Of a DNA stretch of 64,000 nucleotides, positions 33,617-42,814 are shown piece after piece (position 1 is the first letter of the stretch; each line of letters begins with the position of its first letter). Origin of the DNA: Amycolatopsis australiensis (GTDB lineage: Bacteria > Actinomycetota > Actinomycetes > Mycobacteriales > Pseudonocardiaceae). The stretch is from contig NZ_FPJG01000006.1 of the NCBI RefSeq assembly GCF_900119165.1, forward strand, positions 5,580,001-5,644,000. The letters run 5' to 3'. The notes beneath the pieces are model-generated. The model saw only the letters and a list, made by a program, of their open reading frames with translations. It was not told the DNA's origin and made no database searches. The position numbers and the translations under genes are program-made.

Positions 33617-36592
33617 GTGGAGTTCCGCGTCCTCGGCGCCGTCGAGGCGACGGCGGACGGCGCCCCGGTCGACCTCGGCTCCCGCAAGCAACGGCTGGTG
33701 CTCGCCGTGCTGCTCCTCGAGGCCGGCCGCCCGGTCTCGCTCGACCGCCTCGTCGACCTGCTCTGGCCCACCGCTCCCCCGGCGAGCGCGCGCAACACCG
33801 TCCAGGCGCTGGTCTCGCGGCTGCGCGCGGTGTTCCGCGCCGCGGACGGCCCCGAGCTGATCACCGAAGGCCCCGGATACGTGGTGCGGGCGGCCCCGGA
33901 GACGGTCGACGCGCACCGCTTCACCGCGCTCGTGCGCCGAGCCCGCGAGGCCGGCGACGAGGCCGCCGTCGCGTTGCTCGACGAAGCTCTCGGCCTCTGG
34001 CGAGGCGACGCCCTGGCCGGAACCGCGCCCGCCGACGTCGCCGAGCGGCTCCTCGCCGGTCTGCACGAAGCGCGCTGGAGCGCCCTCGAAGACCGCATCG
34101 ACGCGCAGCTGCGGCTCGGCCGCGGCCGCGACGTCCTCGCCGAGCTGACGACCCTCGTCGCCGCGCATCCGCTGCGGCAGCGGTTCGTCGGCCAGCTCAT
34201 GCTCGCCCTGCACCGCGAAGGCCGGACCGACGCCGCGCTCGCCGCGTACCGCGAGCTGCGGGCCCGGCTCGCCACCGGCCTCGGCCTCGACCCGGCACCC
34301 GAGCTGACCCGCCTGCACTCCGCGATCCTCGCCGGCGACCCGGCTCTGGACGCGACGCCGGAGCCGCCGCCCGGGCCGGTGCGTCCGGCACAGCTGCCCC
34401 ACGACGTCCGCGGCTTCACCGGCCGGGCCGCCGAGCTGGCCCGGCTCGACGAGCCCGCGGGTCCCGGGCCCGGCCCCGACATCCGCGTGCTCACCGGCAC
34501 CGCGGGTGTCGGAAAGACCGCGCTGGCCGTGCGGTGGGCGCACCGCGTCCGCGACCGGTTCCCGGACGGCCAGCTCTACCTCGACCTGCGCGGCTTCGAC
34601 CCCGACCACGAGCCGCTCACCCCGGCGGCCGCGGCGGCGCAGCTGCTGCGGGCCCTCGGCACGGACCCGCGCGCCGTCCCGCCCGACCCGGCCGGGCGGA
34701 CCGCGCTGTGGCGGTCCCTGCTGGCCGACCGCCGCGTGCTCGTCCTGCTCGACAACGCCCGCGACAGCGCGCAGGTGACGCCGCTGCTGCCGCCGTCGGG
34801 CACGGTGCTGGTCACCAGCCGTCAGCGGCTCGGCGACCTCATCGCCCGCGCCGGGGCGCGCCCGGTGCCGCTGTCCGTGCTGCCAGCCACCGACTCCCGG
34901 CAGCTGCTGGAGACCGTGCTCGGCCCGGCCGCGGTGGCCGCGGAACCCGCGGCGGCCGCCGAGCTGGCGCGGCTGTGCGGGCACCTCCCGCTGGCCCTGC
35001 GGCTCGCCGCGGCGAACCTGGCCGCCGGTGAGGCGGCCGGCATCGCGGAGCTGACCCGGGAGCTCGCCGGCGGTGATCGCCTGGCGGCCCTGAGCGTCGA
35101 CGGTGCCGAGGAAAGCGCCGTCACGACCGCGTTCGCCGTGTCGTACCGGGCGCTGCCCGCCGAGCAGCGCCTGCTGTTCCGGCGGCTCGCGCTGGTGCCG
35201 GGCCAGACGTTCACCGCGCCGGCGGCCGCCACGCTGGCCGGCGTCGCCGACGGACGGGCCGGGCAGCAGCTCAAGGCGCTGGCCGCGGCCAACCTCGTCG
35301 AGCGGCACCTGCCCGGGCGCTACCGGTTCCACGACCTGCTGCGCAGCTACGCGGCGGGCCGGGCGGCCGCCGACGACACGCGCGAAGACCGGGACGCGGC
35401 GCGCCGACGGCTGTTCGAGCACTACCTGGCCACGGCGGACGCGGCCGGACGCCGGCTGATCCCGCACTTCCTGCGGCTGCCGCGGCCGGAACCGGCGCCG
35501 GTGTTCGCGGGCACCGAGGACGCGCTGGCCTGGCTCGACGCCGAGTGGCCGAACCTCGCCGCCGCCGTCGAGCACGCGGCGGCGCACGGGCCGCGCGAGT
35601 ACGCCTGGCACCTGGCCGACGCGCTGCGGGCGTTCTTCCACCACCGCGGCCACCACACGGAGTGGATCGACACGGCCACGACGGCGCTGACCGCGGCCGA
35701 GGCGGCCGGCGCGCGGCAGGCCGAGGCCGCGATGCGGCTGTCGATCGCGCTGGCCGGCGTCAACAGCGGCCGGTACGCCGAGGCCCGCACGCACCTCACG
35801 ACCGTCCTCGACGCCGGGCTGGCCGCGGACTGGCCCGCCGGGCGCGCGGCGGCGCTCAACAACCTGAGCGCGGTCCACCAGCGGCTCGGCGACCCGCACG
35901 AGGCCATCGCGTGCGGCGAGGAGTCGTTGCGGCTGTGCGAGGAGCTGGCCATCCCCGGCGTCACGATGGCGCTGGCCAACCTCGGGTTCGCGTGCGGCCA
36001 GGTCGGCGAGTTCGACGCGGCGCTGGGCCACTTCGGCCGCGCGCTGGAGATCGCCGAACGCGACGGCGCCCGGTTCAGCGTCGCGGTGCTGCTGGTCGAC
36101 CTCGCGCACGTCCACCGGGACCTGGGCGACCCCGTCGCCGCCGAGTTGTACGAGCGGGCGCTGACGGCCAACCGGGAACTGGGCTACCAGTACGGCGAAG
36201 CGGCGGCACTGTCGGGCCGCGCGGTCCTCGAGGCCCGGGCCGGCGACGGCACGCGCGCCCTCGCCGACGCCGCCGAGGCGGTGGAGCTGACCCGCCGGAT
36301 CGGCGACCGGGGCACGGAGGCCGCCGCGCTGGCGGCGCTGGGTGAGACGTGCCTGCACCTGGGTCGCCCGGCCGCCGAGCCGCTGGCCGCGGCACGGGAC
36401 ATCGCCCGGGAGACGAGTTTCGCGTGGTGCGAGGCCGCGGCGCTGACGGGCCTGGCGGAAGCGGCTTTCGCGGCGGGTGACACCGGCCAGGCCCGGCTGC
36501 ACGGCGAAGCGGCGGCGAAGCTGGCGGCCCAGTCGGGCTACCGGCCCCTCGAGAACCGCGCGGCCCGGCTCCTCGGGAAGCTCCCCGCGTGA
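33617..36592 (+). CDS. SARP/AfsR-type transcriptional regulator
   Basis: A 991-residue activator of the BTAD family. The N-terminal winged helix (about 1-95, FRVLGAVEATADGAPVDLGSRKQRLVLAVLL) is followed by the bacterial transcriptional activation domain (about 98-243, HRFTALVRRAREAG ... LDPAPELTRLH). A STAND/NB-ARC ATPase (about 275-560) has P-loop GTAGVGKT at residue 295, VLVLLDNARDSAQV and LCGHLPLALRLAAANL. TPR-like repeats fill about 640-991. GTG 33617 follows GGAGGTGA. Such proteins control antibiotic clusters or morphological genes; no biosynthetic cluster is visible here. Heptamer repeats in front suggest autoregulation. Confidence 0.9.
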   Translation: MEFRVLGAVEATADGAPVDLGSRKQRLVLAVLLLEAGRPVSLDRLVDLLWPTAPPASARNTVQALVSRLRAVFRAADGPELITEGPGYVVRAAPETVDAHRFTALVRRAREAGDEAAVALLDEALGLWRGDALAGTAPADVAERLLAGLHEARWSALEDRIDAQLRLGRGRDVLAELTTLVAAHPLRQRFVGQLMLALHREGRTDAALAAYRELRARLATGLGLDPAPELTRLHSAILAGDPALDATPEPPPGPVRPAQLPHDVRGFTGRAAELARLDEPAGPGPGPDIRVLTGTAGVGKTALAVRWAHRVRDRFPDGQLYLDLRGFDPDHEPLTPAAAAAQLLRALGTDPRAVPPDPAGRTALWRSLLADRRVLVLLDNARDSAQVTPLLPPSGTVLVTSRQRLGDLIARAGARPVPLSVLPATDSRQLLETVLGPAAVAAEPAAAAELARLCGHLPLALRLAAANLAAGEAAGIAELTRELAGGDRLAALSVDGAEESAVTTAFAVSYRALPAEQRLLFRRLALVPGQTFTAPAAATLAGVADGRAGQQLKALAAANLVERHLPGRYRFHDLLRSYAAGRAAADDTREDRDAARRRLFEHYLATADAAGRRLIPHFLRLPRPEPAPVFAGTEDALAWLDAEWPNLAAAVEHAAAHGPREYAWHLADALRAFFHHRGHHTEWIDTATTALTAAEAAGARQAEAAMRLSIALAGVNSGRYAEARTHLTTVLDAGLAADWPAGRAAALNNLSAVHQRLGDPHEAIACGEESLRLCEELAIPGVTMALANLGFACGQVGEFDAALGHFGRALEIAERDGARFSVAVLLVDLAHVHRDLGDPVAAELYERALTANRELGYQYGEAAALSGRAVLEARAGDGTRALADAAEAVELTRRIGDRGTEAAALAALGETCLHLGRPAAEPLAAARDIARETSFAWCEAAALTGLAEAAFAAGDTGQARLHGEAAAKLAAQSGYRPLENRAARLLGKLPA

Positions 36593-36643
36593 GCAGTCTC
36601 CGGCAGACTTGCGTGCCGCCGCGCCCCGGCCGAGACTGCCGGG

Positions 36644-38209
36644 ATGGATCAGCAGCTCGTCGACCGCGCCCGTCAGCACTCCCTGGGTGACCTGCTCCGC
36701 CGCACCACGTTGCGGCTGCCCGGCAAGCTCGCCGTCGTCGACGGGGACCGGAAGCTCACCTTCGCCGAGTTCGAAGCCGCCGCCAACCGCTGCGCCCACG
36801 CGCTCGCCGCCCGCGGCCTCCGCAAGGGCGACCGGCTCGCCCTGCTCAGCCACAACTGCTGGCAGTACGGCGTGCTGGCGTTCGCCACGGCCAAGCTCGG
36901 CGTGCTGCTCGTGCCGGTCAACTTCATGCTCGGCGCCGAGGAGATCGCCTACATCCTCCGCCACGCCGAAGTGGCCGCGTTCGTCGCCGAGGACACCCTC
37001 GAGCCGACCGCGCGGAAGGCCCTCGACCTCGCCGCGCTGGGTTCGATCGTCCGCGGCCGGATCGGCGCCGGCGGCGAGTGGGAGGACATCGCGCCCTGGC
37101 TGTCCGAAGGGGACGCCGAAGCGCCGGACATCCTCGTCGCCGACGACGACCCGCTGCGGATCATGTACACCTCCGGCACCGAGTCGCGGCCCAAGGGCGT
37201 GCTGCTGTCGAGCCGGTCGCTCGTGGCGCAGTACGTCTCGTGCGCGATCGACGGCGGCATGAGCGCCGACGACGTCGAGGTGCACTCGCTGCCGCTGTAC
37301 CACTGCGCCCAGCTCGACTGCTTCTTCTCCGTCGACGTCTACCTCGGGGCGACCAGCGTGATCCTGCCCGGCCCGGACCCCGCCCGGCTGCTGGCGGCCG
37401 TCGAGCGGGAGCGGGCGACGAAGCTGTTCGCGCCGCCGACGGTGTGGATTTCCCTGCTGCGGCACGAAAACTTCGACCGGACCGACCTGTCCAGCCTGCG
37501 CAAGGGCTACTACGGCGCCTCCGCGATGCCGGTCGAGGTGCTGCGCGAGCTGAGCCGCCGCCTGCCGGACGTCGCGCTGTGGAACTTCTACGGCCAGACG
37601 GAAATGGCGCCGCTGGCGACCATCCTGCGCCCGCACGAACAGCTCGCCCGCGCCGGCTCGGCCGGGCGGCCGTCGCTCAACGTCGAGACGCGCATCGTCG
37701 ACGACGAGGACAACCCGGTCGCCCCGGGACAGATCGGCGAGATCGTCCACCGCAGCCCGCACGCCACGCTCGGCTACTACCGCGACGAAGCCAAGACGGC
37801 CGAGGCGTTCCGCGCCGGATGGTTCCACTCCGGCGATCTGGGTGTCGTCGACGAAGACGGCTACCTGTCCGTCGTGGACCGCAAGAAGGACATGATCAAG
37901 ACCGGCGGGGAAAACGTCGCCAGCCGCGAGGTCGAGGAGGTGCTCTACCGGCTGGACGGCGTCGCGGAGGTCGCCGTGTTCGGGATCAGCCATCCACACT
38001 GGATCGAAGCGGTCACCGCGGTCGTCGTGCCGCGCGAAGGCGTCACCCTCGACGCAGCGCGAGTGATCGACCACGCCAAGGCACATCTCGCCGGTTACAA
38101 ATGCCCGAAGTACGTCGTGTTCGCCGACCGGCTTCCCAAGAATCCCAGTGGGAAGATCGTCAAGCGGGAACTGCGGGAGCGGCACAAAGGACTCGCGACG
38201 GACGGCTGA
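36644..38209 (+). CDS. Acyl-CoA synthetase (AMP-forming)
   Basis: A 521-residue ligase that activates a carboxylic acid via acyl-adenylate. ANL-family motifs: IMYTSGTESRPKGVLLSSRS (P-loop, about 178-197), LWNFYGQTEMA (A5), GWFHSGDLGVVDEDGYLSVVDRKKDMIKTGGENV (A7-A8) and the catalytic Lys in LPKNPSGKIVKREL. It resembles FadD-type long- or medium-chain enzymes. The Shine-Dalgarno sequence before ATG 36644 is weak (GCCGGG). It follows the SARP gene by 51 bp on the same strand and may be under its control (inference). Substrate unknown. Confidence 0.9.
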   Translation: MDQQLVDRARQHSLGDLLRRTTLRLPGKLAVVDGDRKLTFAEFEAAANRCAHALAARGLRKGDRLALLSHNCWQYGVLAFATAKLGVLLVPVNFMLGAEEIAYILRHAEVAAFVAEDTLEPTARKALDLAALGSIVRGRIGAGGEWEDIAPWLSEGDAEAPDILVADDDPLRIMYTSGTESRPKGVLLSSRSLVAQYVSCAIDGGMSADDVEVHSLPLYHCAQLDCFFSVDVYLGATSVILPGPDPARLLAAVERERATKLFAPPTVWISLLRHENFDRTDLSSLRKGYYGASAMPVEVLRELSRRLPDVALWNFYGQTEMAPLATILRPHEQLARAGSAGRPSLNVETRIVDDEDNPVAPGQIGEIVHRSPHATLGYYRDEAKTAEAFRAGWFHSGDLGVVDEDGYLSVVDRKKDMIKTGGENVASREVEEVLYRLDGVAEVAVFGISHPHWIEAVTAVVVPREGVTLDAARVIDHAKAHLAGYKCPKYVVFADRLPKNPSGKIVKRELRERHKGLATDG

Positions 38210-38387
38210 GCCGCCGATTTCTCCGCACCCGGCAGGGAAGACCACGGATACCGCCGGGTACCGCGACCGCCGGGCGGTGGCCGCGGGCCGTCTCGCGGAG
38301 AAAATCATCGGAAAGGCATGGCGCGCGCCGTCCGTCGGGTCTAGGAATGAGGCCGTCCCTCGGTTCCCGATCCGGAAAGGTTCGCTC

Positions 38388-38609
38388 GTGTCCGTTTTCC
38401 TCGCCGTCCTCCTCGCCCTCGGCGCGGGGCTGTTCGTCGGCGCCCGCGTCCACACCGCCCGCGAGGCGCGCGCCAACTACTCCGCCTACCGCGCCCGCAC
38501 CGCCAAGGGCTTCGGGGAGTGGATCCGCAGCACGGTGTCCGCCGCCGTCGCGGTGGCCGGCGCCGTGGTGCTCCTCGTCATCCTCCTCAACGTGCTGCAG
38601 CAGGCCTGA
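38388..38609 (+). CDS. Small membrane protein, two helices
   Basis: A 73-residue protein with hydrophobic segments at about 2-17 and 48-70, separated by a polar, basic loop (HTAREARANYSAYRARTAKGFGEW). Both ends would lie on the same side of the membrane. GTG 38388 has a clear GGAAAGG at 7 nt, which supports expression. No family was recognised. A TCTAGGAAT element at 38339-38347 may be its -10 region. Confidence 0.65.
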   Translation: MSVFLAVLLALGAGLFVGARVHTAREARANYSAYRARTAKGFGEWIRSTVSAAVAVAGAVVLLVILLNVLQQA

Positions 38610-38660
38610 CCGGAACCCGACTCATGGCGGGTTGTTGGCGCCCGGACCGCAGAGGACGCT

Positions 38661-38691
38661 TTTCCTGGCTCCCACGGGTGGAGCCGGGAAA
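38661..38691 (+). terminator. Hairpin overlapping the peptidase ribosome-binding site
   Basis: TTTCCTGGCTCC (38661-38672) pairs with GGAGCCGGGAAA (38680-38691) apart from one G-U pair, loop 7 nt. Its right arm contains the first part of AAAGGA, the Shine-Dalgarno sequence of the next gene. It may end the upstream transcript or limit translation of the peptidase. Confidence 0.5.
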
Positions 38692-38702
38692 GGACTGCCT
38701 CC

Positions 38703-40784
38703 ATGAGATCGAGGGTGCTTTCTGCTGCGCTCGGGGCCGTCGCCGGCCTGCTGGGCACGGTCGTCGTCGCCGCGCCGGCGCACGCCGCCGCGGCCTGCGG
38801 TGACCAGGTCGTCGGCAACGGCGGGTTCGAGAACGGCACCACGCCGTGGACCCAGACCAGCGGGGTCATCTCCGCCGCCACCACGGCCGAACCCGCGCAC
38901 AGCGGGACGATGGACGCGTGGCTGGACGGCTACGGCAGCACGCACACCGACACGCTGTCGCAGTCGCTGACGCTGCCCGCCGGCTGCGCGTCGGCGACGT
39001 TGTCCTGGTGGGCGCACATCGACACGCAGGAGACGACGAGCACCGCCTACGACAAGCTGGTCGTGCAGGTGGGTACCGACACCCTCGCGAGCTACTCGAA
39101 CGCCGACAAGAACACCGGGTACGTCCAGCGCAGCGTGGACGTGTCGCGCTACCTGGGCCAGACGGTCACGCTCAAGATCACCGGCACCGAAGACTCGAGC
39201 CTCGCGACCGACTTCCTCCTCGACGACTTCTCGCTGACCACCAGCGGCACGTCCGACCCGCAGTCACCGGTGGTCACCTCGCCCGGCGCCCAGACCACCG
39301 CCGTCGGCCAGGCCGTGTCGCTGCAGGTCCAGGCGAGCGACCCGCAGGGCGACGCGCTCACCTACAGCGCCACCGGCCTGCCCGCGGGCCTGGCGATCGG
39401 CGCGGGCACCGGCAAGATCACCGGCACGCCGACCACGGCCGGGACGTCCTCGGTGACGGTCACGGCGAAGGACCCCGCCGGCAACAGCGGCAGCACCACC
39501 TTCACCTGGACGGTCACGGCGGCCCCCGCCGACTCGACCCGCACCCCGATCAACCCGGCGTACACCGTCAACCTGACGTCGAACACCGCCGGCGACACGT
39601 GGACCGGGCACCAGAGCGTCAGCTTCACCAACGGCTCGGCGACCGCGCTGCCCGAGGTCTACCTGCGGTTGTGGGACAACTACCACGGCAGCTGCCCGTC
39701 GACGCCGATCACGGTCACGAACGTCACCGGCGGCACGCCGGCCGCGCTGAGCGTGGACTGCACGGCCATGAAGATCACCCTGCCGGGCCCGCTCGCCCAG
39801 GGGCAGTCGGCGACCATCGGGTTCGACCTGAGCATCGTCGTGCCGAGCGGCGCGGACCGGTTCGGCCACGACGGCGCGTACAACATGATCGGCAACGCGC
39901 TGCCGGTGCTGGCGATCCGCGACGGCGCGGGCTGGCACCTCGACCCGTACACCAACAACGGCGAGTCGTTCTACACGGTGATCAGCGACTTCGACGTCAC
40001 GCTGGTGCACCCCACGGCCCTGCTGACCCCGGCCACCGGCACGTCGACCGAGACGACCAGCGGCAGCACGACCACCACGCACGCGGTGGCGAGCAAGGTG
40101 CGGGACTTCGCCTGGGCCGCGGGCCCGTTCGCGAAGATCACCACGACGTCCGGCAAGGGCGTGCGGGTCAACGTCTACTCGGTCAGCGGGATCTCGACCA
40201 CCAGCGCCAACCAGATGCTGACGCTGGCAGCCGACGCCATCGACGTCCACTCGGGCCGCTTCGGCGACTACCCGTACGGCGAGGTGGACGTGGTGCTGGA
40301 CAACAACTTCTGGTTCGGCGGCATGGAGTACCCGGGCTTCGTGCTGGACCTGGTGTCGACCACGGCGCTGCCGCACGAGCTGGCCCACCAGTGGTGGTAC
40401 GGCATCGTCGGTGACGACGAGTACAACTCGCCGTGGCTCGACGAGAGCTTCACCGACTACGCCACCGACCTCTACCGCGGCATCACCGGCAGCGGCTGCG
40501 GCATCACGTGGCAGTCGAGCGCGGAGAAGCTGACCAACTCGATGGCCTACTGGGACGCGCACTCGTCCCGGTATTCCACGGTGGTCTACAACTACGGCAA
40601 GTGCACCCTGCACGACCTGCGGCGGCTGATCGGCGACACGGCGATGGCGAACCTGCTGAAGTCGTACGCCCAGTCGCACTGGTACGGCGTGTCGACGACG
40701 GCCGAGTTCAAGGCCGCGGCGCAGGCGGCGGCCGGGTCGACCGACCTGACGTCGTTCTGGGCCGCGCACCGCGTGGAGGGCTGA
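38703..40784 (+). CDS. Secreted M1-family metallopeptidase
   Basis: A 693-residue exported zinc peptidase. Signal peptide at about 1-28, a jelly-roll, carbohydrate-binding-like domain (about 30-182), a putative Ig/cadherin-like repeat (about 188-272), then an M1 peptidase (about 280-693). The zinc site is HELAHQWW (His558, Glu559, His562) with Glu581 in WLDES, exactly 18 residues on. The exopeptidase motif usually written GAMEN reads GGMEYPG here, with the N-terminus-binding Glu kept but the Asn lost. That hints at altered, perhaps non-aminopeptidase, specificity. AAAGGAC precedes ATG 38703. Confidence 0.88.
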   Translation: MRSRVLSAALGAVAGLLGTVVVAAPAHAAAACGDQVVGNGGFENGTTPWTQTSGVISAATTAEPAHSGTMDAWLDGYGSTHTDTLSQSLTLPAGCASATLSWWAHIDTQETTSTAYDKLVVQVGTDTLASYSNADKNTGYVQRSVDVSRYLGQTVTLKITGTEDSSLATDFLLDDFSLTTSGTSDPQSPVVTSPGAQTTAVGQAVSLQVQASDPQGDALTYSATGLPAGLAIGAGTGKITGTPTTAGTSSVTVTAKDPAGNSGSTTFTWTVTAAPADSTRTPINPAYTVNLTSNTAGDTWTGHQSVSFTNGSATALPEVYLRLWDNYHGSCPSTPITVTNVTGGTPAALSVDCTAMKITLPGPLAQGQSATIGFDLSIVVPSGADRFGHDGAYNMIGNALPVLAIRDGAGWHLDPYTNNGESFYTVISDFDVTLVHPTALLTPATGTSTETTSGSTTTTHAVASKVRDFAWAAGPFAKITTTSGKGVRVNVYSVSGISTTSANQMLTLAADAIDVHSGRFGDYPYGEVDVVLDNNFWFGGMEYPGFVLDLVSTTALPHELAHQWWYGIVGDDEYNSPWLDESFTDYATDLYRGITGSGCGITWQSSAEKLTNSMAYWDAHSSRYSTVVYNYGKCTLHDLRRLIGDTAMANLLKSYAQSHWYGVSTTAEFKAAAQAAAGSTDLTSFWAAHRVEG

Positions 40785-40788
40785 GAAC

Positions 40789-40836
40789 CCGTTCCCCGTC
40801 CACGTCCGCCACGGTGGGGACCTGGACGGGGAACGG
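40789..40836. terminator. Bidirectional terminator hairpin
   Basis: CCGTTCCCCGTCCA (40789-40802) is perfectly complementary to 40823-40836, loop 20 nt, between the convergent peptidase and MmcQ/YjbR genes. Confidence 0.75.
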
Positions 40837-40885
40837 CGTTTCCGCGGCGACGCGCTCGGATTCGCGCGCGCGGTTCGCGGCCGCG

Positions 40886-41242
40886 CTACGCGCGGGCGAT
40901 CCTGGTGAACGGCACCTCGGCGACCAGCTCTTCGGGGGCCGAGAGCCGCCACGCCTCGTAGACGAGTTCGGCCAGCTCGTCGGCCTCGATCTCGTCCAGG
41001 TACGCCACGACCCAGCCGAAGCCGCCCGCGGTGAACTGCACCTCGAAGGCGTCCGGCCGTTCCGAGACCAGCGCGAGCTGCTCGGAGATCGTCTGCTTGA
41101 GGCCGACGGTCCGGGTCCGCGGCCAGAAGTAGCCGAACCGCTTGCCCCGCACGCTGAACGCCGAGTAGTCGCGCGCCTCGGCACGCTGGACCTCCGCCAG
41201 CGCGCCCAGCACCCGTTCGAACTCGCTCACCCGCACACTCAC
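40886..41242 (-). CDS. MmcQ/YjbR-family protein
   Basis: A 118-residue protein of the MmcQ/YjbR fold (CyaY-like, sometimes annotated as DNA-binding). RGKRFGYFWPRTRTVGLKQTISEQLALVSERP and VQFTAGGFGWVVAYLDEIEADELAELVYEAW, with the terminal Trp helix, are characteristic. GTG 41242 follows GGAGGG at good spacing. It diverges from the kinase-like gene by 47 bp. The biochemical role of the family is not established. Confidence 0.82.
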   Translation of the reverse strand: MSVRVSEFERVLGALAEVQRAEARDYSAFSVRGKRFGYFWPRTRTVGLKQTISEQLALVSERPDAFEVQFTAGGFGWVVAYLDEIEADELAELVYEAWRLSAPEELVAEVPFTRIARA

Positions 41243-41289
41243 CGCATCCCTCCGGCGGATACCGTAGCGCGCCGGTAGCGTGGCCGGAC

Positions 41290-42069
41290 ATGAGCGAGCC
41301 CGGAGATCTCCGCGAAGCCGTACTCGACGACGGCCGCGAAGTCGTGGTCAAGCGGGGACACGCGCCCGGCGCGGCGGCGGCCGAGGCGGCGGGCCTGCGC
41401 TGGCTGGCCGCGGCGGACGCGGTCCGGGTGCCCGCCGTCCACCACCACGACCGGGACCGGCTGGTCATCGACCGCGTCCCGGCCGGCCGGCCGTCGCCGC
41501 CGGCGGCCGAGCGCTTCGGGCGCGGGCTGGCGCGGCTGCACGCGGCCGGGGCGCCGGCGTTCGGCGCGCCGCCGCCGGACGGGCCCGTCCAGGCGTGGAT
41601 CGGCCGCGCGCCGATGGCCAACGTCACCGGTGACGACTGGGCAGCGTGGTACGCCGAGCACCGCGTCCTGCCCTACGTGCGGCTCGCGGTCGACGCGGGG
41701 ACCTTCGGTCCTGCCGAAGCGGCGGTGTTCGAGCGGGCCTGTGCCCGGCTCCCGGCGTCGGACGAGCCGCCGGCACGCCTGCACGGCGACCTGTGGAACG
41801 GCAACGTGCTGTGGGACGGCCGCGAAGCCTGGCTGATCGACCCGGCCGCGCACGGCGGCCACCGCGAGACGGACCTGGCGATGCTGCACCTGTTCGGCTG
41901 CCCGCACCTGGACCGCGTCGTCGCCGCCTACGACGAAGCGGCGCCGCTCGCCGCCGGCCGGCGGGACCGGATCGGGGCGCACCAGCTGTTCCCGCTGCTG
42001 GTCCACACCGTCCTGTTCGGACAGTCCTACGCCGGCCAGGCGCTGGCGGCGGCCCGTACGCTGGGCTAG
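41290..42069 (+). CDS. Fructosamine kinase-family protein
   Basis: A 259-residue kinase of the aminoglycoside-phosphotransferase-like fold. EVVVKRG supplies the ATP Lys, LHGDLWNGNVLW is the catalytic Brenner-type motif of fructosamine/ketosamine kinases, and LIDPAAHGGHRETDLAML is the DFG-like metal-binding segment. Family members phosphorylate glycated amines so that proteins are deglycated. TAGCGT at 41276-41281 lies 8 nt before ATG 41290, so it is probably leaderless. It overlaps the following convergent gene by 4 bp. Confidence 0.88.
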   Translation: MSEPGDLREAVLDDGREVVVKRGHAPGAAAAEAAGLRWLAAADAVRVPAVHHHDRDRLVIDRVPAGRPSPPAAERFGRGLARLHAAGAPAFGAPPPDGPVQAWIGRAPMANVTGDDWAAWYAEHRVLPYVRLAVDAGTFGPAEAAVFERACARLPASDEPPARLHGDLWNGNVLWDGREAWLIDPAAHGGHRETDLAMLHLFGCPHLDRVVAAYDEAAPLAAGRRDRIGAHQLFPLLVHTVLFGQSYAGQALAAARTLG

Positions 42070-42725
42070 CAGCGCTGCAGCATCGTCTCCAGTGCCGTCT
42101 TCTCGGGGACGGTGATCGTCAGGCCGTAATCGGCCTTGACCACGATCCAGTCGGTGGCGTAGGTGCACCAGTACGAGACGAGCGGCGGCTTCCACTGGTC
42201 CGGGGCCTTGTCGCCCTTCTGCTCGTTGAGGTTGTCGGTGACCGCGTGCAGCTGCGGGCGGACGAGGTCGTTCGCGAACTGCTCGCGGCGCTCCTGCGTC
42301 CACGCCTTGGCGCCGCTGAGCCAGGCCTGCCCGAGCGGCACCAGGTGGTCGATGTCCACATCGGACGCCTTGTGCCAGGTCTCGCCGTCGTACGGGCTGA
42401 CCCAGGTGCCGGACTTCGGAGCGCACTGGGCATCGGTGGTCACGTCCTCGCCGTCGCGCTTGAGGACTTCCTCGCGCGTGTCGCAGGCGCCGTCGACCTT
42501 GTCCCAGTGCGGGAACTTGTCCCGGCTGTAGCCGTCGATGGTGCCGCGCACGGCGATCTTCAGCTGCGCGAGCCGAGCCCGCGCTTCGGCGGGCGCGACC
42601 GGCGGCGCGGCGGTCGCGGCCGGCTGTGCGCCGGTGCCGGCGGCCAGGTCGCCGACCGGCTTGCAGCCGGTGAGCGAGGAGCCCGCGAGGAGGGCGAGCA
42701 GGACGAGCGCTCGGGTGCGCGGCAT
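42066..42725 (-). CDS. HNH nuclease-family (DUF1524) lipoprotein
   Basis: A 219-residue exported protein. Lipobox LTGC (Cys near 21) is followed by a Pro/Ala linker and a DUF1524 HNH domain: DVDIDHLVPLGQAWLSGAKAW gives the metal-binding Asp/His, and LHAVTDNLNEQKGDKAPDQW carries the Asn and Lys. Extracellular HNH nucleases of this type are common in actinomycetes and may degrade environmental DNA. Several Cys (CDTRE, AQCAP, YWCTYA, QRC) may form disulfides. The start region has GTGAA-AGGGG-TTCAC, a small dyad around the Shine-Dalgarno sequence. Confidence 0.87.
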   Translation of the reverse strand: MPRTRALVLLALLAGSSLTGCKPVGDLAAGTGAQPAATAAPPVAPAEARARLAQLKIAVRGTIDGYSRDKFPHWDKVDGACDTREEVLKRDGEDVTTDAQCAPKSGTWVSPYDGETWHKASDVDIDHLVPLGQAWLSGAKAWTQERREQFANDLVRPQLHAVTDNLNEQKGDKAPDQWKPPLVSYWCTYATDWIVVKADYGLTITVPEKTALETMLQRC

Positions 42726-42814
42726 CGTGAACCCCTTTCACGTCGACCGGGAGGTGCCCAGCGGGCGGCGCGGGGAAACGGTGCAGATGGCTTAGTTGGC
42801 GCGATCCGATCGGG

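Noticed and set aside
36593..36639. Inverted repeat GCAGTCTC ... GAGACTGC after the SARP gene as a terminator
   Set aside because: The arms are 8 bp with a 31-nt gap, and the second arm abuts the next start codon. Too weak to call a terminator or an operator.
32942..38476. A 1,844-codon open frame on the minus strand across the SARP and acyl-CoA synthetase genes
   Set aside because: It is antisense to two genes with clear domains and motifs. Its translation is Arg/Gly/Pro-rich low-complexity sequence, the usual shadow of high third-position GC.
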